The position numbers and the translations under genes are program-made. The notes beneath the pieces are model-generated. The model made no database searches. It saw only the letters and a list, made by a program, of their open reading frames with translations, and was not told where the DNA came from. From an uncultured Ruminococcus sp. (GTDB lineage: Bacteria > Bacillota > Clostridia > Oscillospirales > Acutalibacteraceae), in assembly GCA_902785365.1 (NCBI GenBank), contig CACZYC010000001.1:62001-126000 (forward strand): a stretch of DNA of 64,000 nucleotides. The letters run 5' to 3'. The first letter of the stretch is position 1; each line of letters starts with the position of its first letter. Below are positions 49,630 through 58,498 of this stretch, piece by piece.

Positions 49630-50955
49630 ATGGCACTACCTGTAATTGCTATTGTAGGCAGACCTAATGTCGGTAAGTCTACATTATTCAACAAGTTAAT
49701 AGGGCAGAGGCTTTCAATTGTTGACGATACTCCCGGGGTAACGCGCGACAGAATTTACGGCGAGCTTGAATGGCAGAACCGCAAGGCTATCGTGATTGAT
49801 ACCGGAGGTATCGAGCCGAAATCGGATGACGTGATACTTTCTCAGATGCGCCGTCAGGCTCAGCTTGCCATAGAAACCGCTCACGTTATAATCCTCGTGA
49901 CGGATATGAAAGCGGGGCTTGTCGCTACCGATATGGATGTAGCCGAAATGCTCCAGAAATCTGGCAAACCGCTCGTGCTCTGCGTCAACAAATGCGACCA
50001 GATCGGCGATCCGCGTCCCGAGTTCTATGAGTTTTATAACCTCGGCTTGGGCGACCCCGTACAGGTCTCCGCGGTTCACGGTCACGGAACAGGCGACTTG
50101 CTTGACGAGGTGTTTGATCACCTTCCTGAGGACGATTCTTCAGATGAAGACGACAGCATAATTAACGTGGCTGTTATCGGCAAACCGAACGTCGGCAAGA
50201 GCTCTCTTGTGAATTTTCTGACAAAAGAGGACAGGGTTATTGTTTCCGACATAGCGGGCACTACCCGTGACAGTATTGATACCAAGGTTGAAACCAAGGA
50301 AGGGACATTCACTTTTATTGACACCGCGGGACTGAGACGTAAGAGCAGAATAGTAGATGACATCGAAAGATACAGTATCATCAGAGCAAAGATGGCGATA
50401 GAACGAAGCGACGTGTGTGTAATAATGATTGACGCCGAGATTGGCTGCACCGAACAGGACACCAAGGTAGCGGGGCTCGCTCTCGACGCGGGCAAAGCAT
50501 GTGTTATAGCAGTCAACAAGTGGGACGCTATCGAGAAGAACGACAAGACAATGAGCAATTTCAACAAGAAGATTGCCGTTGATTTCGCGTTTATGCCCTG
50601 GGCTCCCGTTGTGTATATTTCGGCTAAAACAGGTCAGAGGGTTGACCAGCTTCTCAGGACAATTACGGCGGTTGCCGCCAACAGCGCTACACGCATAAAG
50701 ACGGGTACTCTGAACGAATTGCTCGCTCAGATCACCACGCGTGTTCAGCCGCCTACGGACAAGGGCAGAAGGCTTAAAATCTTCTATATTACCCAGGCTT
50801 CCGTAAAGCCGCCCGCGTTTGTATGCTTCTGTAACAGCAAGGATTTGTTCCATTTTTCATACCAAAGGTATATTGAAAACCGTATCCGCGAGACGTTCGC
50901 TCTCGACGGTACGCCAATAAAGATGATAATTCGTGAAAGGGGAGAGAAAAATTGA
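49630..50955 (+). CDS. der: Der (EngA), double-domain ribosome-assembly GTPase
   Basis: A 441-aa GTPase needed for 50S subunit maturation. Two G domains: GRPNVGKST with DTPGVTRD and NKCD, and GKPNVGKSS with DTAGLRRKSRI and NKWD, followed by a KH-like domain (GRRLKIFYITQASVKPPAFV, NRIRETFALDGTPI). Full length. Overlaps plsY by 4 bp. Confidence 0.98.
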   Translation: MALPVIAIVGRPNVGKSTLFNKLIGQRLSIVDDTPGVTRDRIYGELEWQNRKAIVIDTGGIEPKSDDVILSQMRRQAQLAIETAHVIILVTDMKAGLVATDMDVAEMLQKSGKPLVLCVNKCDQIGDPRPEFYEFYNLGLGDPVQVSAVHGHGTGDLLDEVFDHLPEDDSSDEDDSIINVAVIGKPNVGKSSLVNFLTKEDRVIVSDIAGTTRDSIDTKVETKEGTFTFIDTAGLRRKSRIVDDIERYSIIRAKMAIERSDVCVIMIDAEIGCTEQDTKVAGLALDAGKACVIAVNKWDAIEKNDKTMSNFNKKIAVDFAFMPWAPVVYISAKTGQRVDQLLRTITAVAANSATRIKTGTLNELLAQITTRVQPPTDKGRRLKIFYITQASVKPPAFVCFCNSKDLFHFSYQRYIENRIRETFALDGTPIKMIIRERGEKN

Positions 50956-51659
50956 GCGGAATGATGAGTTTTTTGAGCAGTAACTGGTATCTTGTTCTAA
51001 TTGCCGTAGTTATAGCTTACCTTTTGGGCAGTGTGAATACCGCGGTAATCGTGACTAAGATTTTTACAAAAGGCAAGGAAGATATCCGAGAGATGGGCAG
51101 CGGAAACGCGGGCTTTACAAATGTTTTGCGTTCTGTCGGTAAGGTGCCCGCCATTCTCACGATTGTGTGCGATTTGCTCAAATCTGTTATAGCCGTTTTA
51201 ATCGGAGGCTGGTTGTTCTCGATTGCCGCGGGCAACAGCGAAAACATTGACGCAGTAGTCAGAGTGGGTAAATACATATGCGGATTTTTCTGTATTCTCG
51301 GTCACAGTTATCCCATCTACTTTCACTTCAAGGGCGGAAAAGGCATTGTTACTGCCGCGGGTATGATGTTGGTGGCTGACTGGCGTGTGTTCCTGTTGAT
51401 TCTGGGAACATTTTTGATTGTTTTCCTGATTTCAAAAATTATCTCTCTGGCGAGTATTATCTGCGCTTGTATGTTCCCGATATACACATTTCTCCTGACA
51501 TTTTTCATTGACTATCAAAACGGCGGTTATCCGTTGCTTTATGTTCTGCTTTGCACTCTTGCCGCGCTTGGAATTTGTGTGTTTGTGGTTATAAAGCATT
51601 CCTCAAATATCGGCAGACTTATCAGAGGCGAGGAGAAGAAAATAAAAGCCAAAAAATAA
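50952..51659 (+). CDS. plsY: PlsY, glycerol-3-phosphate acyltransferase
   Basis: A 235-aa membrane enzyme that transfers the acyl group of acyl-phosphate to glycerol-3-phosphate, the first step of phospholipid synthesis. Motifs: GSGNAGFTNVLRSVGK, LGHSYPIYFHFKGGKGI and the third loop before IKHSSNIGRLIRGEE. TTG 50952 overlaps the der stop and has GGAGAG at short spacing; ATG 50961 is an alternative. Confidence 0.95.
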   Translation: MSGMMSFLSSNWYLVLIAVVIAYLLGSVNTAVIVTKIFTKGKEDIREMGSGNAGFTNVLRSVGKVPAILTIVCDLLKSVIAVLIGGWLFSIAAGNSENIDAVVRVGKYICGFFCILGHSYPIYFHFKGGKGIVTAAGMMLVADWRVFLLILGTFLIVFLISKIISLASIICACMFPIYTFLLTFFIDYQNGGYPLLYVLLCTLAALGICVFVVIKHSSNIGRLIRGEEKKIKAKK

Positions 51660-51662
51660 TTA

Positions 51663-51691
51663 TTGAATTTTCTTTAGCGTAGTATTATAAT
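51663..51691 (+). promoter_or_regulatory. Promoter upstream of the HIT gene
   Basis: TTGAAT, 17-bp spacer, TATAAT. A GCGGGC / GCCCGC hairpin (51703-51717) and TGACCACT repeats follow before the gene. Confidence 0.65.
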
Positions 51692-51723
51692 ATAATTCGG
51701 GTGCGGGCAAAGCCCGCCATTAT

Positions 51724-51755
51724 CACTGACCACTGACCACTGTCAACTGTCCACT
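51724..51755. repeat. TGACCAC-type short direct repeats
   Basis: CACTGACCACTGACCACTGT is followed by a variant CAACTGTCCAC. The reverse complement of the same word (TCAGTGG repeats) occurs at 62826-62857. Confidence 0.7.
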
Positions 51756-51826
51756 TGTCTGATAAACTGATAATGTGAAGTTTATGTAGTTGTTTGGTTA
51801 ATGGTTTGAGTTTCAGGAGTATTATT

Positions 51827-52162
51827 ATGGATTGTATTTTTTGTAAGATAATCGACGGCTCCATTCCGTCAAAAAAGGTTTATGAAGACGACAAAATGCT
51901 TGCTTTTTATGATATAGAGCCCGCGGCTCCCGTTCATGTTGTAATGGTTCCCAAAGCTCATATCGCAAGCGCTGATGATCTCAATGAGGAAAACTCTCAG
52001 TATGTGGCTCATATCTTTTCCAAGGCGGGCGAAATCGCTGAAAAGCTTGGTTTGGACGGCGGCTACAGAATCGTCAATAACTGCGGCGCTGACGCTGGAC
52101 AGACTGTGTTCCATATCCACTTCCATCTTATGGGAGGAAAGACGCTCGGGAAAATGGCGTAG
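51827..52162 (+). CDS. HIT-family nucleotide hydrolase (HinT-like)
   Basis: A 111-aa protein of the histidine triad superfamily, hydrolysing nucleoside phosphoramidates or related nucleotides. Motifs: CIFCKIIDGSIPSKKVYED (zinc-like Cys pair), HVVMVPKAHI and the triad VFHIHFHLMGG. ATG 51827 with AGGAG upstream. Confidence 0.95.
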   Translation: MDCIFCKIIDGSIPSKKVYEDDKMLAFYDIEPAAPVHVVMVPKAHIASADDLNEENSQYVAHIFSKAGEIAEKLGLDGGYRIVNNCGADAGQTVFHIHFHLMGGKTLGKMA

Positions 52163-52258
52163 TTTGGATAATAGTTGATAATTGACAGTTAGGGACTTTG
52201 AGGTATGGGGTATTGATTTATTCAGAATGCCCCAAGCTTGACAAGGAGGATTTCAAAA

Positions 52259-52798
52259 ATGGGAAAAACATATAAAATGACAATTGCGGGTTGTGAGCGT
52301 GAGCTCCCGCTTTGCGAGGTCAGCAATGATTTGGATATCGCCGCGTTTATAATGTTCGGCGATGTTGAGGTGACAATAGCATCCGCGAGAGAGCTTCTCA
52401 AGAAATGCCCCGATTTTGATATTATCGTTACAGCAGAGGCAAAAGGTATACCGCTTGGCTACGAGATGGCTCGTCAGTCGGGTAAAGACTATGTTGTCGC
52501 GCGTAAGGGTTTGAAGGTTTATATGCCTGAGTATATCAATGTAGAGGTCCGTTCAATTACAACTCTGTCTATTCAGAGGCTTTATATCGGTACTGACGAC
52601 ATTAATAAGATAAAAGGCAAGAACGTTATTATTGTAGACGATGTTATTTCGACAGGTGAGAGTCTTGTTGCTCTTGAACAGCTCGTTAAAAAGGCGGGCG
52701 GTAATACTGTAGGAAAAGTGACGGTTCTCGCCGAGGGCGACGCCGCTAATCGTGACGATATTATCTTTTTGGATAAACTTCCCGTATTTCCTAAGTAA
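52259..52798 (+). CDS. Purine phosphoribosyltransferase, adenine/xanthine PRT family
   Basis: A 179-aa enzyme with the PRPP-binding motif NVIIVDDVISTGESLVAL and the base-side pattern DIIVTAEAKGIPLGYEMARQ. Compared with classical Apt the Arg/Lys loop reads VVARKGLKVYMPEYI, so the base specificity (adenine, xanthine or other) is uncertain. ATG 52259 has a strong AAGGAGG. It ends 12 bp before comEC. Confidence 0.9.
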   Translation: MGKTYKMTIAGCERELPLCEVSNDLDIAAFIMFGDVEVTIASARELLKKCPDFDIIVTAEAKGIPLGYEMARQSGKDYVVARKGLKVYMPEYINVEVRSITTLSIQRLYIGTDDINKIKGKNVIIVDDVISTGESLVALEQLVKKAGGNTVGKVTVLAEGDAANRDDIIFLDKLPVFPK

Positions 52799-52810
52799 GA
52801 GGTAACTGAA

Positions 52811-55018
52811 ATGACTAAACGACTGTTTGCGTACTTTGGGCTTACTATGCTCGGAGTGTATACAGTCGTTTTTTATTTTGGCCTTTACGGAATATGTACC
52901 GCGGCGGGACTTTTCGCTGTTTTGCTTTTGTATGCTTGCTTTGTAAAGAAACCTGTTGTACAGAAATCGGTCGTTATTTTTGTAGCGGTTACAGTGGCGG
53001 TGTCTGCCGTAATATTTGTTATTTATGACAACAGCTTTAAATCCAACAGCGAAAAGTATAATCAAGAGAATGTCAGCGTAACCGCAAAAGTTAAATCCGA
53101 CGGCGAGAAAAGATACGGTGTATATACTTACGAACTGCAAGCCGAAAAAATTGACTCTGAAAGCTCGGAAATAAAAATCGTTTTGTACAGCAACTATAAG
53201 CTGCTTTGTGAGCGCGGTGACACAATAAAGTTTAATGCCCGTTTGATGACATGCGAGGGCAGCTACTACCGTTCATTGGGATATGGATACTCTGCGGAAA
53301 GTGATGATTATAAACTTGATTATACTTTCATCAAAAGAGGCGAAAAGGATTTTTGGTATTATCCGCAGTATTTGCAGAATAAGCTCTCCGAGGCGGTGAA
53401 AAGCGTTATATACGGTGAGGACGGAGAACTGAGCGCCGCAATGGCGTTCGGAGCTCGGGAACAGCTCAGCAATGAAATAAACTCAATGTTTTCAAAAACA
53501 GGACTAAGCTTTCTTATAGTAGTTTCGGGACTACATATGACTATTGTTTCGGGCTTTCTGCTGTTAGTTTTTTACCCGCTGAGAAAAAACCGATTTGGTA
53601 ATTATTTTGTTTGCGCGTTAGTTATATTGTGTGTAATTTTCTATATGCTGATAACAGGCTTGACGGCGTCGGTTGTAAGGTCGGGTATAGCTGTGATTTT
53701 AGCCTTGTTTGGAACTCTCTTTTCAAAGCGAAGCGATTCCTACAACAGTCTGGGGCTTGCGGCGTTTCTTATAATCGCGCTTAACCCTTACGCTGTCGGT
53801 GATGTGGGGATGTTATTGTCGTTCTCATCTGTTCTTGGGATACTTTATTTCAGTCCAAGGCTTTGCCGCTGGTTTGAAAAGTCTTTCTACGAACGCAAAG
53901 TCGAGTATTATAACGAAATCAACAGGACTAATCAGTTGAGGAGAAAAACATATTTCAAATTCCAGTTAGTTACGGCGAGAGTTGCTTTCTGCATAATAAA
54001 ATCGTTCCTTGTATCATTTTCGGCTTTCGTCGCGAGTTTGCCTATTGTGTGTCTCACGATAGGGTATGAAAACGTCAGTGTATTGTTGTCGTCTGTATTG
54101 CTCGCTCCGCTTACTGTGTTGATTGTTGTTTTCGGATTGCTGACGGGAATTTTATTCTACATTCCCGTTGTGGGATTTATTTCCAGATTTACGGGAGTGG
54201 TTGCTGATTTTTCATCATATCTTATGATATACATTGTTCGGCTTATCAACTCTGTTTCATATCTTAAACTGTATGTGGACAGGAACACAATATGGATGTG
54301 GCTGTTATCGCTTGTGATTTTGATGGGGTTGGCGTTTGTGCTCAAACGCGACAGAAAAAATTACGTGTTAGCGTTTATTTTTTCGCTTGTGTTCTTTTTC
54401 GGAATTTGCGGAGTTAAAATCATAGTCCATTCGAATAACGTAATTATGACAATAATAGATACGGGCTCGCCGAGTGTGAAGATATCGGGCGGCGGGGTAG
54501 AGGCTCTGCTGTCATATAGCGGGGATTACGGCAAATTCAGCGAACTCAGCCGTAAATTAAGGAGTAACTGCGGGAATGTTAAGACGCTGATAGTACCTGA
54601 CAACTCTTTGAAGACCTCAAGATTTGCCGTTAATATTCTTGATGAATTTGACGTTGAGAGGGTAATGTTGTATCATAGTAAAAGAACTCCGCTCGACCTT
54701 GAAGAGGACGCGATGAGCGTAAAGAATTACAGGGAGTTTTACTCCGCCGATATCATTACGCTTGACCTCGGCAAAGGAATTAGGGATACAATAATTCAGG
54801 ACGGTAAATCTACCTGGCAATATGTTGAAAGCGGAGAATTCAGCGCGCTTATCGCGCCCGATAAAGCCGACGCGAAAAGGCTTGAAGAAAAGTACTTGGA
54901 CGCCGACGTTGTGATTTGCGGAAATGAAATTAAGAATATGGATTTGCTTGGGGATTCCGAGACACGTTTCATAACGGGTAACGGTCCCGAAGACTTGAAT
55001 ATAAAATTAGGAGACTGA
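52811..55018 (+). CDS. comEC: ComEC/Rec2-family DNA-uptake membrane protein
   Basis: A 735-aa polytopic protein. Order: membrane helices 1-3, an extracellular OB-like DUF4131 region (~95-180), the competence core with TGLSFLIVVSGLHMTIVSG and LITGLTASVVRSGIAVILAL (~235-510), and a C-terminal beta-lactamase-like domain (~550-735). In this domain the expected HxDxDH metal motif is absent: after TLIVPDN comes SLKTSRFAVNILDEF. It should form the channel for single-stranded DNA if competence exists; comEA is not in the window. Followed 2 bp later by holA, a usual neighbour. Confidence 0.92.
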   Translation: MTKRLFAYFGLTMLGVYTVVFYFGLYGICTAAGLFAVLLLYACFVKKPVVQKSVVIFVAVTVAVSAVIFVIYDNSFKSNSEKYNQENVSVTAKVKSDGEKRYGVYTYELQAEKIDSESSEIKIVLYSNYKLLCERGDTIKFNARLMTCEGSYYRSLGYGYSAESDDYKLDYTFIKRGEKDFWYYPQYLQNKLSEAVKSVIYGEDGELSAAMAFGAREQLSNEINSMFSKTGLSFLIVVSGLHMTIVSGFLLLVFYPLRKNRFGNYFVCALVILCVIFYMLITGLTASVVRSGIAVILALFGTLFSKRSDSYNSLGLAAFLIIALNPYAVGDVGMLLSFSSVLGILYFSPRLCRWFEKSFYERKVEYYNEINRTNQLRRKTYFKFQLVTARVAFCIIKSFLVSFSAFVASLPIVCLTIGYENVSVLLSSVLLAPLTVLIVVFGLLTGILFYIPVVGFISRFTGVVADFSSYLMIYIVRLINSVSYLKLYVDRNTIWMWLLSLVILMGLAFVLKRDRKNYVLAFIFSLVFFFGICGVKIIVHSNNVIMTIIDTGSPSVKISGGGVEALLSYSGDYGKFSELSRKLRSNCGNVKTLIVPDNSLKTSRFAVNILDEFDVERVMLYHSKRTPLDLEEDAMSVKNYREFYSADIITLDLGKGIRDTIIQDGKSTWQYVESGEFSALIAPDKADAKRLEEKYLDADVVICGNEIKNMDLLGDSETRFITGNGPEDLNIKLGD

Positions 55019-55020
55019 AA

Positions 55021-56070
55021 ATGCCCGAACTGACCCGTAAGGAATTAAAACAGAGAATAAACAAAGCACAATTTGATAAATTCTATCTTATTTACGGCGA
55101 CGAAAAGATGTATGTAAAGTTGGATACGGACAACCTTGTAACAAAGCTTATGGGTAAAGAGCCGTCTGATTTTAACTTTCACAGCTTTACTTCGCCGTGC
55201 AGTCTGGATGATATCGCGGTAGCGGTACAGGTTGCTCCTTTTACCGATGAATACAACTGCGTCAAGGTTTCCGATCTTGACGCCAACGCTCTTAAAAAGG
55301 ACGAGATTGAACAGCTTTTAGCTATCTTGAAAAATGTCCCTGACACGACCGTTGTTATCTTTACTATGCCTACGCTGAATCAAGATATGAAAAAGCAGGG
55401 CGAGAATTTCGGGAAAGTTAAAAATTTCATCAAGAAAAGCGGTGTAGTTTGCGTTGAAGCCAACGAGAGCGATATTTCACTGGCGCGTCAGATTATCCGA
55501 TGGGCTGACAAGCGGGGAAACAAAATCGAGCAGGCGGACGCGTACAAGCTTCAAGAGTACGTGGGTGACGATCTATACACTATCAAAAATGAGCTGGACA
55601 AGCTCTGCAACTATGTGGGCGAGGGAGCTCAGATTATGAGCGAGCACATTGAACTGCTTGTTCCCAAACGACTTGAGGCGAATATATATTACCTTGCGGA
55701 CACGATTATTTCGGAGAACAGTGACAGGGCTTATACTATGCTTAACGCTTTGTTTTATCAGAAGGCGGAGCCCGAATCAATTGTAATGGTGCTCAGCAGG
55801 GCATACACTGACTATTACCGCGCGCGAGTAGCTTCCGAAAGCGGTGTTACAATGAAAGAGGTCGCGGCTGATTTCAGGTACGGTAAGCGTGAGTTTGTGC
55901 TGAAAAAAGCATTGACAACGACAAAGAAAATGCCGACGTCAGCGCTGCGCGACAGCCTTGATATCATTACCGATACGGTCGCTCAGTTCCATTCCGTCAC
56001 AGGCATAAACAAACAAATTGCTTTGGAAAAGCTCGTCGCGGAGCTTATTCTGCTTGCGGGTGAAAGATGA
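55021..56070 (+). CDS. holA: DNA polymerase III delta subunit (clamp loader)
   Basis: A 349-aa HolA: FYLIYGDEKMYVKLDTDNLV, VQVAPFTDEYNCVKVSDLDA, KLQEYVGDDLYTIKNELDKL, and the C-terminal FHSVTGINKQIALEKLVAEL. Opens the beta clamp during replication. Standard comEC-holA order; overlaps rnmV by 4 bp. Confidence 0.95.
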   Translation: MPELTRKELKQRINKAQFDKFYLIYGDEKMYVKLDTDNLVTKLMGKEPSDFNFHSFTSPCSLDDIAVAVQVAPFTDEYNCVKVSDLDANALKKDEIEQLLAILKNVPDTTVVIFTMPTLNQDMKKQGENFGKVKNFIKKSGVVCVEANESDISLARQIIRWADKRGNKIEQADAYKLQEYVGDDLYTIKNELDKLCNYVGEGAQIMSEHIELLVPKRLEANIYYLADTIISENSDRAYTMLNALFYQKAEPESIVMVLSRAYTDYYRARVASESGVTMKEVAADFRYGKREFVLKKALTTTKKMPTSALRDSLDIITDTVAQFHSVTGINKQIALEKLVAELILLAGER

Positions 56071-56645
56071 TCAGTATTAAGGAAGCCGTAATCGTAGAGG
56101 GCAGATACGACAAAATAAAGCTCAGCGAAGTTATAGACACTCCCGTGATAGAAACGGGCGGGTTCAGAATTTTCAAAGACAAGGAAAAGCAGAACCTTAT
56201 CCGTAAGATTGCCGAGGAACGCGGGATACTTATACTCACCGACAGCGACTCGGCGGGGTTTGTGATTCGCAATTTCCTAAAGGGTAGTGTGCCTGAGGAA
56301 AAAATAAAACACGCCTATATCCCTCAACTGAAAGGTAAGGAAAAGCGCAAGAGCGAGGTTTCAAAAGAAGGTTTGCTCGGCGTTGAGGGAGTAAGCGCTG
56401 AGATAATTGCCGATGCCGTCAGGAAAAGCGGAGCGACAATTCTGGGCGAAAATAATGAAATTAAAATGTCCTGTATTACAAAGCAGGATTTGTATGAACT
56501 GGGGCTGACGGGAAAAGAAAACTCCGCGGTCTTACGAGAAAAGCTGCTCAAAAAACTGGGGCTCCCGACCTACCTTTCGACCAACGCGATGCTGTCGGCG
56601 CTCAATTGTTTATATTCTTTAGAAGAATTAAAAGAACTGATATAA
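56067..56645 (+). CDS. rnmV: Ribonuclease M5 (5S rRNA maturation)
   Basis: A 192-aa Toprim nuclease: AVIVEGRYDKIKLSEVIDTP with the catalytic Glu, ILILTDSDSAGFVIRNFL with the Asp pair, and KGKEKRKSEVSKEGLLGVEG leading to the C-terminal half. Cleaves 5S rRNA precursor on protein L18. The ATG overlaps the holA stop. Confidence 0.93.
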   Translation: MISIKEAVIVEGRYDKIKLSEVIDTPVIETGGFRIFKDKEKQNLIRKIAEERGILILTDSDSAGFVIRNFLKGSVPEEKIKHAYIPQLKGKEKRKSEVSKEGLLGVEGVSAEIIADAVRKSGATILGENNEIKMSCITKQDLYELGLTGKENSAVLREKLLKKLGLPTYLSTNAMLSALNCLYSLEELKELI

Positions 56646-56648
56646 ATA

Positions 56649-56687
56649 AAATCACCGTTTAGGCTAACACTAGCAACGGTGATTTTT
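56649..56687 (+). terminator. Terminator overlapping the ribosome site of the next gene
   Basis: AAAATCACCGTT pairs perfectly with AACGGTGATTTT around a 15-nt loop. The ATG at 56688 follows the T-run directly, and the only ribosome site (GGTGA) lies in the 3' arm. Confidence 0.85.
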
Positions 56688-57086
56688 ATGTTTATTAAAA
56701 GGAATTTTGCGCTGGTTGTTTTCGGCGGAGCGTGTTACAGTATTATAGAATTTTTATGGCGGGGAAGAACGCACTGGTCGATGTTTTTAACAGGCGGGGT
56801 GTGTTTTTTGGCTTTATTCAAACTGTTTGGCAGACTAAAACACTTCGCGTTGGCTAAAAAATGCTTTATTGGTTCCGCTGTTATTACTTCTTGTGAGTTT
56901 GTGTCGGGCATTTTATTCAACAAAATATTAAAACTAAAGGTCTGGGATTACTCCGACAGACCTTTAAATTTCAAGGGGCAGATTTGCCCGCTGTATTCAT
57001 TTTTGTGGGGACTTTTGTGTGTCCCTGTCAATTTGGTGTGCAAGAGGATAAACAAGGTTAATCCTCATCTTCCTCCTGCGGCTTAG
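56688..57086 (+). CDS. CmpB-like putative ABC-transporter membrane protein
   Basis: A 132-aa membrane protein with about four helices and the PF06541-type signature: SCEFVSGILFNKILKLKVWD followed by YSDRPLNFKGQICPLYSFLWG. Role unknown; the family name is historical. Its ribosome site is inside the stem of the upstream terminator, so it is probably translated poorly unless transcribed separately. Its 3' end overlaps the convergent CBS-protein gene by 29 bp. Confidence 0.85.
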   Translation: MFIKRNFALVVFGGACYSIIEFLWRGRTHWSMFLTGGVCFLALFKLFGRLKHFALAKKCFIGSAVITSCEFVSGILFNKILKLKVWDYSDRPLNFKGQICPLYSFLWGLLCVPVNLVCKRINKVNPHLPPAA

Positions 57087-58329
57087 GGTCAATATATACG
57101 TTGACCGCTATGATGCGTTGACTGTTGACCTGTTGAACCACAAGGGTGAGGTTTCGATAGCTGAACTTAGCCTTGCGGCGGGGGATAATGGAGAAGTGCT
57201 CCAGTATAAATCCGCCGACTGTGACAGCGTCGGTCTCTACGTCATCGGGGTCGATGTCGGCGAGCTCGAACAAATCCTCAAGCGGCATATCTCCGCTGAC
57301 AATATATTCGGTGTCCGAAATTTTTGTGCAGTCGTTTTCGATTTCCTCGTCCTCGTCCCAGATTTCGCCTACAATTTCTTCAAGCAAGTCCTCCATAGTG
57401 ACTATACCCAAAGTGCCTCCGTATTCGTCGGTAACTATCGCGATATGGAGTCTTTTGCGTTTGAAGTCGTTTAAGGTTTTTGAAAGGTTCTGGTTGTTGA
57501 AGATAAAGTGAGCGGGCTGAATCAGCTTTCCGATGTTGGGTTCACGGTTCTGGGCAAGCTCCTCTAGGTAGTCGCGCGTGTGGAGTATGCCGATAATGTG
57601 GTCAATTGTTTCCTTGTATACGGGAATACGCGAGTAACGGCTCTCCATAACAATATGTTTGAGCTTGTCAGGAGTGTCGGTGATGTCTATTGCGGTGAGA
57701 TCCACTCGGGGCGTAAGTACCTCGAGCACGGTTTTGTCGTCAAAGTCCAGTACAGACTGAACCATCTCACTCTCGTCTTCCTCGAGCACGCCTTCGCCCT
57801 CGATGTTCTCAACAATCTGTTTGAGTTCGTCCTCGGTGACGGACGGCTGTTCCTCGTTTTTGCCCGCGATTTTTAGCGCGCCCTCTTTTAGCTTAATGAA
57901 CAGGAATACTATCGGCGTCAGAATGATGGTTATAACCTTAAGTACTCCCGCTGTGGCGAGCGAGTAGCTCTCCGCGTGTTCTTTGGCGAGACATTTGGGG
58001 AGTATTTCTCCGAATGTCAGCACAACAAAGGTGGTTATGCCTGTGGCTATCGCGGTTCCTATGTCGCCGAAAATGCTAAGACACACAGCGGTAGCCAGCG
58101 ATGAACAGCCCAGGTTTACTATGTTGTTGCAAATCAGAATTGCCGTTAACGCTTTATCAAAATGGTTTGTAATATAAAGCGCGTTTTTGGCTTTTTTGTT
58201 GCCGTCGTCGGCATAGCTTTGAATCCTGATAACGTTCACAAACGAGAACGCCGTTTCAACAGAACTGAAAAATGCCGAAAGCAATACGCATAGTACAATT
58301 ACAATAAATTGCCATGGTTGTACGTCCAA
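57058..58329 (-). CDS. HlyC/CorC-family protein (CNNM, CBS pair, CorC_HlyC)
   Basis: A 423-aa membrane protein: a CNNM/DUF21 domain with four helices (~1-150), two CBS domains (~200-330: VLTPRVDLTAIDITDTPDKL, HFIFNNQNLSKTLNDF), and a C-terminal CorC_HlyC domain (VTVGGFILEHFSIIPRRKAK). Members are Mg2+/Co2+ efflux proteins. TTG start at 58329 with AGGAG 8 nt upstream. Confidence 0.93.
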   Translation of the reverse strand: MDVQPWQFIVIVLCVLLSAFFSSVETAFSFVNVIRIQSYADDGNKKAKNALYITNHFDKALTAILICNNIVNLGCSSLATAVCLSIFGDIGTAIATGITTFVVLTFGEILPKCLAKEHAESYSLATAGVLKVITIILTPIVFLFIKLKEGALKIAGKNEEQPSVTEDELKQIVENIEGEGVLEEDESEMVQSVLDFDDKTVLEVLTPRVDLTAIDITDTPDKLKHIVMESRYSRIPVYKETIDHIIGILHTRDYLEELAQNREPNIGKLIQPAHFIFNNQNLSKTLNDFKRKRLHIAIVTDEYGGTLGIVTMEDLLEEIVGEIWDEDEEIENDCTKISDTEYIVSGDMPLEDLFELADIDPDDVETDAVTVGGFILEHFSIIPRRKAKFSYRNLTLVVQQVNSQRIIAVNVYIDPKPQEEDED

Positions 58330-58417
58330 ATAATATCACTCCTAATATAATAACCATAAATAGCATACTATAATTCTTTTAAAAAATGATTTTTATTTAG
58401 AAAAAAGAATAATTTTC

Positions 58418-58446
58418 TTGAATTATAAGGCATAAAATGTTATAAT
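58418..58446 (+). promoter_or_regulatory. Promoter of the tepA-uppP-ftsK group
   Basis: TTGAAT, 17-bp spacer, TATAAT, about 50 bp before tepA. Confidence 0.75.
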
Positions 58447-58498
58447 TACAATGTGTATGCGTACCTTTTTGGGCAGAATAAACTCGGAGGTGCGTAAT

